Shown: positions 18,900 through 27,546, counted from the stretch's first letter. The stretch is DNA of 64,000 nucleotides from Leptotrichia buccalis C-1013-b (GCF_000023905.1 NC_013192.1:2170001-2234000), one strand, 5' to 3'. Notes: a model not told the origin generated them from the sequence alone. Numbers and translations: made by a program.

Positions 18900-19925
18900 A
18901 TGTTACATTTTGCAAATGATTATACGCAAGGAGCCTGTCAAGAGATTTTGGATGCGATTGTGAAAACTAATTTTGAGGATTTAGCAGGGTATGGGGCTGA
19001 TAGATATTGTGAAAGTGCGAAAGCAAAAATTAGGAAAGTTTGTGAAGTGAAGAATGCGGACGTGCATTTTTTGACTGGTGGAACACAGGCTAATGCGGTT
19101 GTGATTAATTCGATGCTGGAGTCTTATGAAGGTGTAATTGCGGCTGAAACAGGGCATATTGCGATACATGAGGCTGGAGCGATTGAATTTACAGGGCATA
19201 AGGTTTTGACATTGCCACACCATAGCGGGAAAATTGATGTTAATGAGCTGAAGGAATATTTACATACATTTTATGCAGACGAAAATCACGAACATATGGT
19301 TTTTCCTGGAATGGTTTATATTTCACATCCAACAGAATATGGAACTTTGTACTCGAAAAAAGAGCTGATAGAAATTTCAAAGACTTGTAAAAAATACGAG
19401 ATTCCGTTGTTTTTGGATGGAGCAAGGCTGGTATACGGGCTTATGGCAAAAGATACGGATGTTACACTTCCAGATATTGCACAGCTTTGTGATGTTTTTT
19501 ATTTTGGAGGGACAAAAGCTGGAGCATTGCTTGGAGAAGCAGTTGTTTTTACCAAAAATAACACACCAAAGAATTTTGTAACAAGGATAAAGCAACATGG
19601 GGCATTACTTGCTAAGGGACGGCTACTTGGAGTACAGTTTGACACATTATTTTCAAATGATTTGTACAAAAGGATTGGAAAACATACTATAAATTTATCT
19701 GAAAAATTAAAAAATATTTTACACGAAAAAAATTACAGATTTTATCTTGAATCACCTACAAATCAGCAGTTTATCATAATTGAAAATACAAAAATGGAAG
19801 AACTGGCAAAAAACGTAAGTTTTTCATTTTGGGAAAAATACGATGAAAATCATACGGTAATAAGATTTGTAACGAGCTGGGCAACTACGGAAAAAGATTT
19901 GGATGAATTAATAAAATTATTATAA
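18900..19925 (+). CDS. Low-specificity threonine aldolase / beta-eliminating lyase family
   Basis: A PLP enzyme of 341 residues, fold type I. It begins LHFANDYTQGACQEIL, has FLTGGTQANAVVINS, the PLP aspartate in FLDGARLVYGL and the Schiff-base lysine in YFGGTKAGALLGEA. Threonine aldolases cleave L-threonine or L-allo-threonine to glycine and acetaldehyde; specificity is not visible. Start: GAAAGGAAAAATTTATG at 18900, 40 bases after the -10 box. The HAD phosphatase follows after 22 bases. Confidence 0.87.
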   Translation: MLHFANDYTQGACQEILDAIVKTNFEDLAGYGADRYCESAKAKIRKVCEVKNADVHFLTGGTQANAVVINSMLESYEGVIAAETGHIAIHEAGAIEFTGHKVLTLPHHSGKIDVNELKEYLHTFYADENHEHMVFPGMVYISHPTEYGTLYSKKELIEISKTCKKYEIPLFLDGARLVYGLMAKDTDVTLPDIAQLCDVFYFGGTKAGALLGEAVVFTKNNTPKNFVTRIKQHGALLAKGRLLGVQFDTLFSNDLYKRIGKHTINLSEKLKNILHEKNYRFYLESPTNQQFIIIENTKMEELAKNVSFSFWEKYDENHTVIRFVTSWATTEKDLDELIKLL

Positions 19926-19947
19926 TAGAAGAAAGTGAGAGGATTTT

Positions 19948-20766
19948 ATGAATTATAAGTTAATTGCAACTGATATGGATGGGACATTGCTTGATGAGGA
20001 GCATGGAATAACAAAGGAAAATGTTGAGGCGATTATTAAAGTTCAAAAGGAAAAAGGAGTTAAATTTGTACTTGCGAGCGGAAGACCTAGCTATGCTATG
20101 CTTGAATATGCAAAAGAGCTTCAAATGGATAAGTATGAAGGCTATGTTTTGGCATTTAACGGTGGTGAATTAATTGATATGAAGACAAACGAAGTTATTT
20201 TTCACGAAGGGCTGGAAAAAAAGGATATTGAAAATGTTTATAAAGTTTCAAAGGAAATAAATGTTCCAATGATTTTGTACGTTGGAGATACAATTTATGG
20301 AACTGAAGCGACAGATGGAGTAATGTATGAAGCCGATCAATGCAAGATGAAATTTCAAAAATTCGACACACTTGAAGACTTGGAGAAAAAAGGAATTGAT
20401 AAAACTACAAAATGTATGATTATTGGAACGCCTGAAGAAGTATTGATTGCTCAGAAACACATGAATAAAGTTCACGGAAACGATTATTTTATTGCCATTT
20501 CAAAACCAATTTTCCTAGAAATTGCAAATAAAAATGTGGATAAAGGGAAAACATTGAAAAAATTGGGAGAAATTGAAAATATAAATCCTGAGGAAATGAT
20601 TGCAGTTGGCGACAGTGCAAACGATAAGCCGTTGCTGGAGTACGTGGGAATGCCTGTGGCTGTGGAAAATGCAATTCCTGAAATTAAGGAAATAGCTAAA
20701 TTTATTTCAACATCAAATGTAAAGCATGGATTGAAAACTACGATTGAGGAGTTTTTTGAATTTTAA
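19948..20766 (+). CDS. Cof-type HAD phosphatase
   Basis: A 272-residue haloacid-dehalogenase hydrolase of the Cof/YidA type. The nucleophile motif is ATDMDGTLLDEE, motif II is LASGRP, the lysine is in DKGKTLKKL, and motif IV is AVGDSANDKPLLEYVG. The large C2B cap lies between motifs II and III. Members dephosphorylate sugar phosphates or related small molecules; the substrate is not predictable. It probably shares the transcript of the preceding PLP enzyme. Confidence 0.88.
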   Translation: MNYKLIATDMDGTLLDEEHGITKENVEAIIKVQKEKGVKFVLASGRPSYAMLEYAKELQMDKYEGYVLAFNGGELIDMKTNEVIFHEGLEKKDIENVYKVSKEINVPMILYVGDTIYGTEATDGVMYEADQCKMKFQKFDTLEDLEKKGIDKTTKCMIIGTPEEVLIAQKHMNKVHGNDYFIAISKPIFLEIANKNVDKGKTLKKLGEIENINPEEMIAVGDSANDKPLLEYVGMPVAVENAIPEIKEIAKFISTSNVKHGLKTTIEEFFEF

Positions 20767-20774
20767 AACTATAA

Positions 20775-20918
20775 AATTTGTACAGGAATTATCGGGAAAA
20801 AAGTCGAAAAATCATATATACTTTTTCTCCTGATTTTGAAGTTTATAGTGAAGGGGATATGTATAATCCAAGTTATGAAATGGAACTTTGGGTTTCGATA
20901 GTAAAAGATAAAAATTAA
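20775..20918 (+). pseudogene. Fragment of a GyrI-like effector-binding domain protein
   Basis: Directly after the HAD stop, one frame encodes a start-less stretch of 47 codons including SPDFEVYSEGDMYNPSYEME and LWVSIVKDKN, ending in TAA at 20916-20918. The pattern FEVY..D...P.YE.E.WV is that of the C-terminal end of GyrI-like/AraC effector-binding domains. There is no start codon or N-terminal domain, so it looks like the tail of a lost gene. Confidence 0.5.
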
Positions 20919-21012
20919 ATTGTAGATATATTTGAATCTTTTATTGAATATTTATTATAAAAAAAGGGAGATATCCTGAATACACAGTTTATTTCCCATT
21001 TTATCTTTATTA

Positions 21013-21756
21013 TATATTAACCCCAATAGAAGTAAAATTTTACAATAAGTAATTCGATAGCTTTATTAAAAAAATCAAATTTAATTTTTAAGTATCTATC
21101 TTAAAGACTTTTATAATTTTATTTATAAATATTATGATTAATAATAGTTTTTTCTATTCAATTTTTTTGTAACGTAAGGGCAGTAGACGCCATGCCCTTT
21201 TTCGCAATAAAAGTTATTTTAACATGTATAACTGGTTATATATTAAAGATAATGGCGAAACGTTCTACGAACTACCCCGCTTTACACAAAACTTTCTTAT
21301 AAAAAAAAATAAAACTCGCTTCGTAAAACTACGCTCAGACAGTTATTTTTCCTTTAACGAAATTTTGCTTATTTAATATTTTCCAAATGTAAAAGCCTAG
21401 AATTTAAATATAATAAATCTATATAATCTTAGTACAGAATGTCGTGATTTTTTTGGAATGAAAACGATTGTCTGAGCGTTAGCGAGTTTCGTTTTTATTT
21501 CAAAAAAATGCTTAGACGAGCCAGGGTTGCAAGGGAAATGGCGACTGATTTCCCTTGCTTTATAAAAAGAAAAAATACAAGATTACGAAAAATATTTATT
21601 AATAATAAACAGTCTTTCAAACTCTAAATAAAAATCCCTTATATAGATACTTAATGACAAAATTTAATTAAAGGATATAATAGCATAATATTGTAAAAAA
21701 ATGACTTTAATTTCATGAATTTTTGATATTTGCTCTTTAAATGAGAAATAGTATTA
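21013..21756 (+). repeat. Divergent member of the structured TAATACTA-ended element family (744 bp)
   Basis: The gap between the HAD gene and holB has no gene. Its edges (ATATTAACCCCAATAG at the left; TTTAAATGAGAAATAGTATTA at the right) resemble the edges of the four elements at 25.0, 41.2, 47.8 and 53.9 kb. Inside, a perfect 11-bp hairpin (21529-21539 with 21548-21558, loop GGCGACTG) sits where those copies have a different-sequence hairpin with loop GGCAATGA. A long-range pairing joins 21312-21320 with 21481-21489 (9 bp) and 21331-21341 with 21469-21479 (11 bp). A short hairpin AAGGGCA/TGCCCTT lies near 21176-21199. Confidence 0.6.
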
Positions 21757-21767
21757 ATTTCTTCTTT

Positions 21768-22721
21768 TTAAGAACTTTGTAAAATGTCAAAAAAGTTAAA
21801 AATCACACTTTTCACATTTACATTACTTCTAATACTATTTTTCAAATTTATCAGTTTTTTCAATTCATCTGCTTCCACAGAATGTTTCACGTTTATAATG
21901 ATTTTTGAAAGAAAACTTATCAGAAATTCCTTTTCCTTTTTTAGTTCATTTTCAATTTCATTTATAAAAAAATACACATTTTCAATATCCCAAAAACGTA
22001 TTCGTCGTGCTAACAGTTCAATACTTTTATTATATTTTATTGTTAAATCTAGATTATTTTTTATAATAAATTCCCCAGTCATATAATTTTTCATTTCAAA
22101 AATAATTTGCAAAATATCTTCCACTGTATTAATTTTAAATTGAATATCCTCAAGTGAGAGATTTTGTCGTTTAAATTCTAAAATGTCGTTTTCATTTCCG
22201 TCAAAAAAATAATAAACTTCTTTGCTAACTCCCAGTTCATCGTTATTCATTCCAGATAGATGAAATTTAATTGTACGGGATTTTATTGTAGAAATGATAT
22301 TTAATGTTCTTGATAAAAGGATAAAGTATACATTTTGCGGGGGTTCTTCCAAAATTTTTAAAAGTGCGTTTGAAGATTCTTTTCGCAAGTTTTCGATTCC
22401 GCATAGAATAAATATCTTTTTTGGCGAGTTAAATGAAGATTCTATTGATGAATAAATGATTTCCCGCACTTCGTCAATTTTTATGTTTTCATTATTTTTA
22501 TTTATTATTTCAATATCAGGATGCTGGAGATTGTCAATAAGCCGTTCTATTTTCTCTCTTTCAGCGTCATTCTGCACATCCTTTGTCATAACCATTTTTG
22601 AAAACATTAGTGCATAAGAAAGCAAGTCAACTCTCTTATCACCGTAAAAGAGGTAACTTGCACTTATTTTATCTTGATTTATTTCGTTCTTAAATTTTTC
22701 TGTTATTTCCTGTAATTTCAT
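21768..22721 (-). CDS. holB: DNA polymerase III subunit delta'
   Basis: A 317-residue clamp-loader subunit. Typical are SYLFYGDKR near the N-terminus, NLQHPDIEII, the SSNALLKILEEPPQNVYFILLS segment and SRTIKFHLSG. The P-loop is degenerate (YGDKRVDLLS in place of a GxxGxGK motif), as expected for a non-ATPase delta' subunit. It works with DnaX. It lies 37 bases downstream of mreB on the same strand. A weak ribosome binding site (GAGAAAA) precedes its ATG. Confidence 0.88.
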   Translation of the reverse strand: MKLQEITEKFKNEINQDKISASYLFYGDKRVDLLSYALMFSKMVMTKDVQNDAEREKIERLIDNLQHPDIEIINKNNENIKIDEVREIIYSSIESSFNSPKKIFILCGIENLRKESSNALLKILEEPPQNVYFILLSRTLNIISTIKSRTIKFHLSGMNNDELGVSKEVYYFFDGNENDILEFKRQNLSLEDIQFKINTVEDILQIIFEMKNYMTGEFIIKNNLDLTIKYNKSIELLARRIRFWDIENVYFFINEIENELKKEKEFLISFLSKIIINVKHSVEADELKKLINLKNSIRSNVNVKSVIFNFFDILQSS

Positions 22722-22758
22722 TTTTTCTCATTTTCTCTTTTTTTATTAACAACAAATA

Positions 22759-23790
22759 TTAATTTTCTTTCATTTGAAGAGTTCTTAATAATTTCTTGTT
22801 GTCAAATGCGGCTCCTCCACCTAAAACTACTGAATCCAATGGATTTGGAGATAAGAACACTTTGATTCCAACTTCTTGTTCCATCATATCAATAAAGTTT
22901 TTAATTAATGAACCTCCACCAGTCATTACAATTCCGTTATCCAAGATATCTGCAGCCAATTCAGGTGGACATTTTTCAAGAACTTCTTTTGTAGAGTTTA
23001 CAATTTGGAATAAAGAATCTTCAATTGCTTCATAAATTTCATTTGCATTAACTTCCACAGTATTAGGAATTCCAGATTCCAAATCTCTTCCTTTAATTTC
23101 CATAATATCAGGCGTTTGATATTTTATAGCTGAAGCTAATTCTTTTTTAATTTTTTCAGCAGTTCTGTCACCAATTAATAAATTGTATTTTCTCTTAACG
23201 TATTTTACAATGTCTTCGTCAAATTTGTTTCCAGCAATTCTAATTGATTTACTTGCAATAATTTCATCAAGTGATAAGATAGCAATATCTGTAGATCCTC
23301 CACCTATGTCAATTACCATACTTCCTTCAGGTTGTGAAATATCCACTCCAGAACCGATAATAGCCGCTCTTCCTTCTTCGATGATATATGTCTTTTTAGC
23401 ACCTTTTACCGCATCAAACAAGGCTTTTCTTTCCACGCTCGTTACTTCGATTGGTACACAAATCATAACTTCAGGCTTGAAAAGTGAATTTCCATAAATT
23501 TTATGAATAAAATATGTAATCATTTCTTTTGTTGAGTCAATATCTGCAATAACTCCATCTTGCAAAGGTTTGATGGCTTGAATGCTGTCAGGAGTTTTTC
23601 CTAACATTTCTCTAGCTTCTCTTCCAACTGCGATTAATTTTCCAGTTTTTCTATCTCTTGCAACCACAGATGGCTCATTTAACACTATTTTTTTTCTTTG
23701 TTTATCATAAATTAATATGTTTGCAGTTCCCAAGTCTATTGAGATGCTTTTATTTACTCTAAATATTTTTACAAAATCAAATGCTCCCAT
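22759..23790 (-). CDS. mreB: Rod shape-determining protein MreB
   Basis: A 343-residue bacterial actin. It has the phosphate-1 motif IDLGTANILIY, VPIEVTSVERKAL, the phosphate-2 motif MVIDIGGGSTDIAIL and the adenosine motif IVMTGGGSLI. It forms membrane-bound filaments that guide lateral wall synthesis, which fits a rod-shaped cell. mreC and mreD are not adjacent; holB follows. Start: TAGGAGGAAAAATG. Confidence 0.95.
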   Translation of the reverse strand: MGAFDFVKIFRVNKSISIDLGTANILIYDKQRKKIVLNEPSVVARDRKTGKLIAVGREAREMLGKTPDSIQAIKPLQDGVIADIDSTKEMITYFIHKIYGNSLFKPEVMICVPIEVTSVERKALFDAVKGAKKTYIIEEGRAAIIGSGVDISQPEGSMVIDIGGGSTDIAILSLDEIIASKSIRIAGNKFDEDIVKYVKRKYNLLIGDRTAEKIKKELASAIKYQTPDIMEIKGRDLESGIPNTVEVNANEIYEAIEDSLFQIVNSTKEVLEKCPPELAADILDNGIVMTGGGSLIKNFIDMMEQEVGIKVFLSPNPLDSVVLGGGAAFDNKKLLRTLQMKEN

Positions 23791-23941
23791 TTTTCCTCCT
23801 ATTAAAATTAACTTTCTTAATTATACCATACTTTTTGATAAAAATTTATTATTTTTTGCAATTTTTTTAAAATTTTTATTGAAAATGTCTATTTTTTAAT
23901 AAACTATTATATTTTTAATTTATTTATACTAGTTGTGATAT

Positions 23942-24832
23942 TTAAAAATCTTTTGCATTTAGCCATTTTAAAATTTCATCATAAATTTCATATTTATTTG
24001 TTTCATTAAGAGATTCATGCCGTCCATTTTTGTTTTCAAGAATGTTTATTCTTCTTTTTTTCTTTCTTAATATATTAAAAATTTGAGTAATATATGGAAT
24101 GTCGATTACTTTGTCATCCGTTCCATAAATGGCTAATATTCTCGCATGTTCATCTAATTTTTTATAGTTTCTATTGATAAATCCTATTGTGGAAAAAATT
24201 TCAGAATAAAACTTTGGTGTGACAGAATAGCCACAAAGCTCATTATCTTCATATTTTTTATTTTCAGTTTCATCTCTTGTAAGCCAGTCGAATTTTGTTT
24301 TATTTGGCTCAAAATTTGCGTTCCATTTTTCTGAAATTTTATTAAACGCAGAAACTTTTCTGAAAATCACTTTTTCCAAAAAAGTGGCAAAATTTCCACC
24401 TATAGCTGTTAACTGGCTTTTCAATGGAAAACCTGATAAAATAAAATATTTATATTTATTTTTGATTCCCCATTCTGCTCCAATCAAAGAACCCATACTA
24501 TGCCCCAAAATTGTAGTATTGCTTGGAGTTGCTCCGACTTTGCTCAAAACTTTTTTAAAAAAGGAATCAATATCTTTAAAGACAGATTTCATTCCTCCTT
24601 TTCCAAAATCTCCAATTTCACCTTCTTTCAATTCGCCATGTCCTCGAATTTCCATAACAAACACATTATACCCATTAGAAGCCAAAAATGACCCAAATTC
24701 AGTATATCTATCAATAGGTTCAGTCATTCCGTGAAATATTACAACATTATTTTTATATTTCTGCTTTTTTGACTCAAAAAATAAATAAGGGATTTTTTTA
24801 TTATCAAAACTCTCAAAATATTGTTTTTCCAT
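23942..24832 (-). CDS. Alpha/beta hydrolase (monoacylglycerol lipase / lysophospholipase-like)
   Basis: A 296-residue serine hydrolase of the Hydrolase_4 type with no signal peptide. The nucleophile elbow is ILGHSMGSLIGAEWG; the oxyanion region is VVIFHGMTEPIDRY; an acid in IYGTDDKVIDI and a His in NKNGRHESLNE complete the triad. Family members cleave monoacylglycerols or lysophospholipids; the substrate here is unknown. The start has AGAAAGGAAAATAATG. Intergenic DNA follows on both sides. Confidence 0.85.
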   Translation of the reverse strand: MEKQYFESFDNKKIPYLFFESKKQKYKNNVVIFHGMTEPIDRYTEFGSFLASNGYNVFVMEIRGHGELKEGEIGDFGKGGMKSVFKDIDSFFKKVLSKVGATPSNTTILGHSMGSLIGAEWGIKNKYKYFILSGFPLKSQLTAIGGNFATFLEKVIFRKVSAFNKISEKWNANFEPNKTKFDWLTRDETENKKYEDNELCGYSVTPKFYSEIFSTIGFINRNYKKLDEHARILAIYGTDDKVIDIPYITQIFNILRKKKRRINILENKNGRHESLNETNKYEIYDEILKWLNAKDF

Positions 24833-25009
24833 TATTTTCCTTTCTGAAAATTGTGAACCATCAATTTAAAAGTTTTAGTTTTTTACCAATTTTCAAGAAT
24901 TACATATACATATTATAATATAATATAATATTTTTTGCAATTACAAATTTTACTTTATCTAGGAGTTAAATGTTTGTAGTAACTTTTTTAAAATTATGTT
25001 ATTACGATT

Positions 25010-25476
25010 TATACTAACCCCATTTAAATAACGAATTTATTACAAACTTTTCCAACAAAGGCTAAAAACCTAATATTTCTAAAGAATTAAAATATAATTT
25101 TTTTGTTTTAATAAACCGACGGAGCTTTTATTTGTTCAACTACGACTGTTTGACGACTATAAGGAGGAGTTTCGGAGTTGGGCAAATAAAAGTCGTAGTC
25201 TAGCCATAGGTATTGCGTAGCAATCTTGCCACAATTTTAATTATTAGGATAAACCTTTACTGCAAGATAAGGATTTGCGGCAATGAGCAATCCTGCGAAA
25301 AAAAAGAAAAAAACGAATAAAAATAGTAAAAACTGATATTAAATAAAATAATCTAATACTAAATCCCATTATAAAATAGAAACTATGTTAAGGACAAAAA
25401 GTTGTAATTTCTTACTAAAATAGTATGTAATTCAAAATTTATTAAATATTCGCTATTTAAACGGGAAATAGCATTA
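25010..25476 (+). repeat. Structured TAATACTA-ended element, copy 1
   Basis: The gap between the hydrolase and the first tRNA cluster holds one copy of a dispersed element, also at 41.2, 47.8 and 53.9 kb. Helix a (25125-25134, CTTTTATTTG) pairs with 25183-25192, and helix b (25140-25147, CTACGACT) pairs with 25191-25198, in a-b-a'-b' order. This copy has about 58 bp of extra DNA at 25208-25265, which breaks the left foot of the terminal hairpin (AGGATTTGC 25270-25278 still pairs). No gene is seen in it. Confidence 0.8.
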
Positions 25477-25606
25477 GTATAGCAACAATAATCCTTTCTA
25501 ATTTTGTAGAAGATATTAGTATATCATTTTTACTGTGTTCTAGGTGCTACACTTAATTATATAATACGCCTGTACAGAAAAAATAAAAATTTTAGAAAAA
25601 AAAGTG

Positions 25607-25635
25607 TTGACATTTATTTTAATTTGTGATATTAT
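25607..25635 (+). promoter_or_regulatory. Promoter of tRNA cluster 1
   Basis: Consensus TTGACA (25607-25612), a 17-base spacer and TATTAT (25630-25635) lie about 37 bases before tRNA-Pro. The same layout and downstream sequence precede the second tRNA cluster. Confidence 0.85.
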
Positions 25636-25672
25636 ATTTCTTGTCCGAGAGTAATTAAGAATTATTCTAGAA

Positions 25673-25749
25673 CGGTGTATAGCGCAGCTCGGTAGCGCAC
25701 CTGCCTTGGGAGCAGGGGGTCGTAGGTTCAAATCCTACTACACCGACCA
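25673..25749 (+). tRNA. tRNA-Pro (anticodon TGG)
   Basis: The acceptor stem CGGTGTA/TACACCG, anticodon stem CCTGC/GCAGG with loop CTTGGGA, T-arm GGTTCAAATCC and encoded CCA are all present. It is the first of five tRNAs in this cluster. Confidence 0.95.
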
Positions 25750-25761
25750 TTTAATAGATTT

Positions 25762-25837
25762 GCGGGAGTAGCTCAGTTGGTAGAGCGTCAGCCTTCCAAG
25801 CTGAATGTCGCGAGTTCGACCCTCGTCTCCCGCTCCA
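25762..25837 (+). tRNA. tRNA-Gly (anticodon TCC)
   Basis: Acceptor GCGGGAG/CTCCCGC, anticodon stem TCAGC/GCTGA with loop CTTCCAA, T-loop GTTCGAC and encoded CCA. Confidence 0.95.
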
Positions 25838-25874
25838 TTTTATTTTTAAAGACAAATGATTGCATAAATAGTAT

Positions 25875-25951
25875 GGTGACCGTAGTTCAGTTGGTAGAGC
25901 GCCAGTTTGTGGCACTGGTTGTCGCGGGTTCAAGTCCCGTCGGTCACCCCA
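25875..25951 (+). tRNA. tRNA-His (anticodon GTG)
   Basis: Anticodon loop TTGTGGC; acceptor GTGACCG/CGGTCAC with an extra 5' G at 25875 opposite C73, the histidine identity feature; CCA is encoded. Confidence 0.95.
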
Positions 25952-25958
25952 TAAATAT

Positions 25959-26034
25959 GAGCCATTAGCTCAGTCGGTAGAGCACTTGACTTTTAATCAA
26001 GGTGTCACTGGTTCGATCCCAGTATGGCTCACCA
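25959..26034 (+). tRNA. tRNA-Lys (anticodon TTT)
   Basis: Acceptor GAGCCAT/ATGGCTC, anticodon loop CTTTTAA, T-loop GTTCGAT, encoded CCA. Confidence 0.95.
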
Positions 26035-26051
26035 TTTAAATAAAATAATAA

Positions 26052-26135
26052 GCGAGAGTGGCGAAATTGGTATACGCACTAGACTTAGGATCTAGCGTCT
26101 TCGACATGTGGGTTCGAGTCCCACCTTTCGCACCA
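26052..26135 (+). tRNA. tRNA-Leu (anticodon TAG)
   Basis: An 84-base class II tRNA with a long variable arm, acceptor starting GCGAGAG, anticodon stem CTAGA/TCTAG with loop CTTAGGA, and encoded CCA. A GAGC/GCTC mini-hairpin with a T8 run at about 26163-26184 may end the transcript. Confidence 0.95.
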
Positions 26136-26264
26136 TTTAAGAATAAAATTGTTGGTTATTATGGAGCTATATTGCTCTTTTTTTTATATAAAATCTAGAA
26201 TCATATCAAAAAAATATTAATCTTTAAGTGAATAACTCACATATAAAATAATGCAGAGGAAAAA

Positions 26265-27020
26265 ATGAAAAAAAGAAATGTAAAAATAGTTTATCAATAT
26301 GATGGAAGTAAATTTTGCGGTTTTCAACGACAAATGGGAATAAAAACAGTACAAGGGGAAATCGAAAAGGTTATATCCAAAACGTTTTTTCAAAATATAA
26401 ATATGATTTCATCAGGAAGAACTGACAAGGGAGTTCATGCCATAGAGCAGGTTTCTAATTTCATGATTGACCAGAATATTCCATTGAATGCGATTAAAAG
26501 ACAGCTTAACAAACGTTTGAAGGGTGAAATAAAAATTTTAGATATTGAAGAAATGGATGAGAAATTTAATTCTCGATTTGATGCTCAAAATAGGACTTAT
26601 TTGTATATTATGAAAGTCGAAGATGAAATCACACCATTTGAAACAAATTATATAACTGGGATAAAAGAAATGATTGATATAGATAAATTTCAGAAAATAA
26701 TGTTAGAATTTATTGGAAAACATGATTTTAGCAGTTTTATGAAAAAAGATAAGGCTTATAGAAATCCAGTGAGAGAAATTTTTTTTATAAATTGTTATTA
26801 TGATAAAAATGGGAAGGAAAAACAGATAAATATTGAAATTTGTGGAAATGGTTTTTTGAAAACGATGGTACGGATAATGATTGGGTCGGCTTTGGCGGTA
26901 TATTTTGGAAAAGAAGAAAAAAATTATATTAAAAAAAAGCTGGAAAATCCAGATGCAGATGGGAAAAAAATTTTAGCAGGTTCAGAAGGGCTTTATTTAT
27001 ATAAAGTAAGTTATGAATAA
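26265..27020 (+). CDS. truA: tRNA pseudouridine(38-40) synthase
   Basis: A 251-residue TruA. The N-terminal VKIVYQYDGSKFCGFQRQ, the catalytic Asp in SSGRTDKGVHAIEQV, and the C-terminal ICGNGFLKTMVRIMIG are family hallmarks. It modifies U38-40 in the anticodon arm of tRNAs; its position directly behind five tRNA genes is fitting but may be chance. Start: GAGGAAAAAATG. Confidence 0.93.
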   Translation: MKKRNVKIVYQYDGSKFCGFQRQMGIKTVQGEIEKVISKTFFQNINMISSGRTDKGVHAIEQVSNFMIDQNIPLNAIKRQLNKRLKGEIKILDIEEMDEKFNSRFDAQNRTYLYIMKVEDEITPFETNYITGIKEMIDIDKFQKIMLEFIGKHDFSSFMKKDKAYRNPVREIFFINCYYDKNGKEKQINIEICGNGFLKTMVRIMIGSALAVYFGKEEKNYIKKKLENPDADGKKILAGSEGLYLYKVSYE

Positions 27021-27075
27021 ATTAGATACAGTAATAGTATTTTTAAATTTTTTTAGTGTAGAAAAGGAGAATTTT

Positions 27076-27546
27076 ATGGAAAAAAATTATAAAATAAAGG
27101 TTTTAGAAGCAAAAAAAGATTCAGATTTATTATTTAAAATTGTAGAACATGAAAATGAAGTTTTTGGTGAAGCAACAGTTGGTAACTGGAATATCAAGCC
27201 ATTCACTAAATATGGAAAAGTTTTTGCAATGGTAACTAATGATGAAAATGAAGAACTAATGTCTGTTATTGAAGTATTAAGCAGTTTTGATAGAGAACTT
27301 GCTTATGTTTATGGCGTTTCTACTGTACCAAAATTTGAAAGAAATGGATACGCACGAATATTGTTGAAATATGTATTGAAATTTTTAAAAGAACTTGGAA
27401 TAAAAAAAGTTGAATTGACTCTTGATAAGGATAATTTTACAGCAAAAAGAATTTATGAAGAATTAGGATTTAAAATTGTCGGAAATTTAGATAATGAATA
27501 TGGAGACAATGTTGAGCGATATTTAATGAGATATTTTGAAAAGTAA
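27076..27546 (+). CDS. GNAT-family N-acetyltransferase
   Basis: About 156 residues with the GNAT acetyl-CoA loop in AYVYGVSTVPKFERNGYARI and the C-terminal VELTLDKDNFTAKRIYEELGF. The start is moved to ATG 27076 because AAAAGGAGAATTTT lies just before it; the frame upstream would overlap truA. Substrate unknown. It follows truA by 55 bases and may share its transcript. Confidence 0.8.
   Translation: MEKNYKIKVLEAKKDSDLLFKIVEHENEVFGEATVGNWNIKPFTKYGKVFAMVTNDENEELMSVIEVLSSFDRELAYVYGVSTVPKFERNGYARILLKYVLKFLKELGIKKVELTLDKDNFTAKRIYEELGFKIVGNLDNEYGDNVERYLMRYFEK

Noticed and set aside
25090-25200. GGAGGAG in the structured elements as a ribosome binding site for a short gene
   Set aside because: No start codon with a conserved open frame follows in the four copies; the bases lie in the loop between paired helices.
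25777-25968. Open frames across tRNA cluster 1 (also 53015-53203 in cluster 2)
   Set aside because: They run through complete tRNA genes; such frames are artefacts of conserved tRNA sequence.
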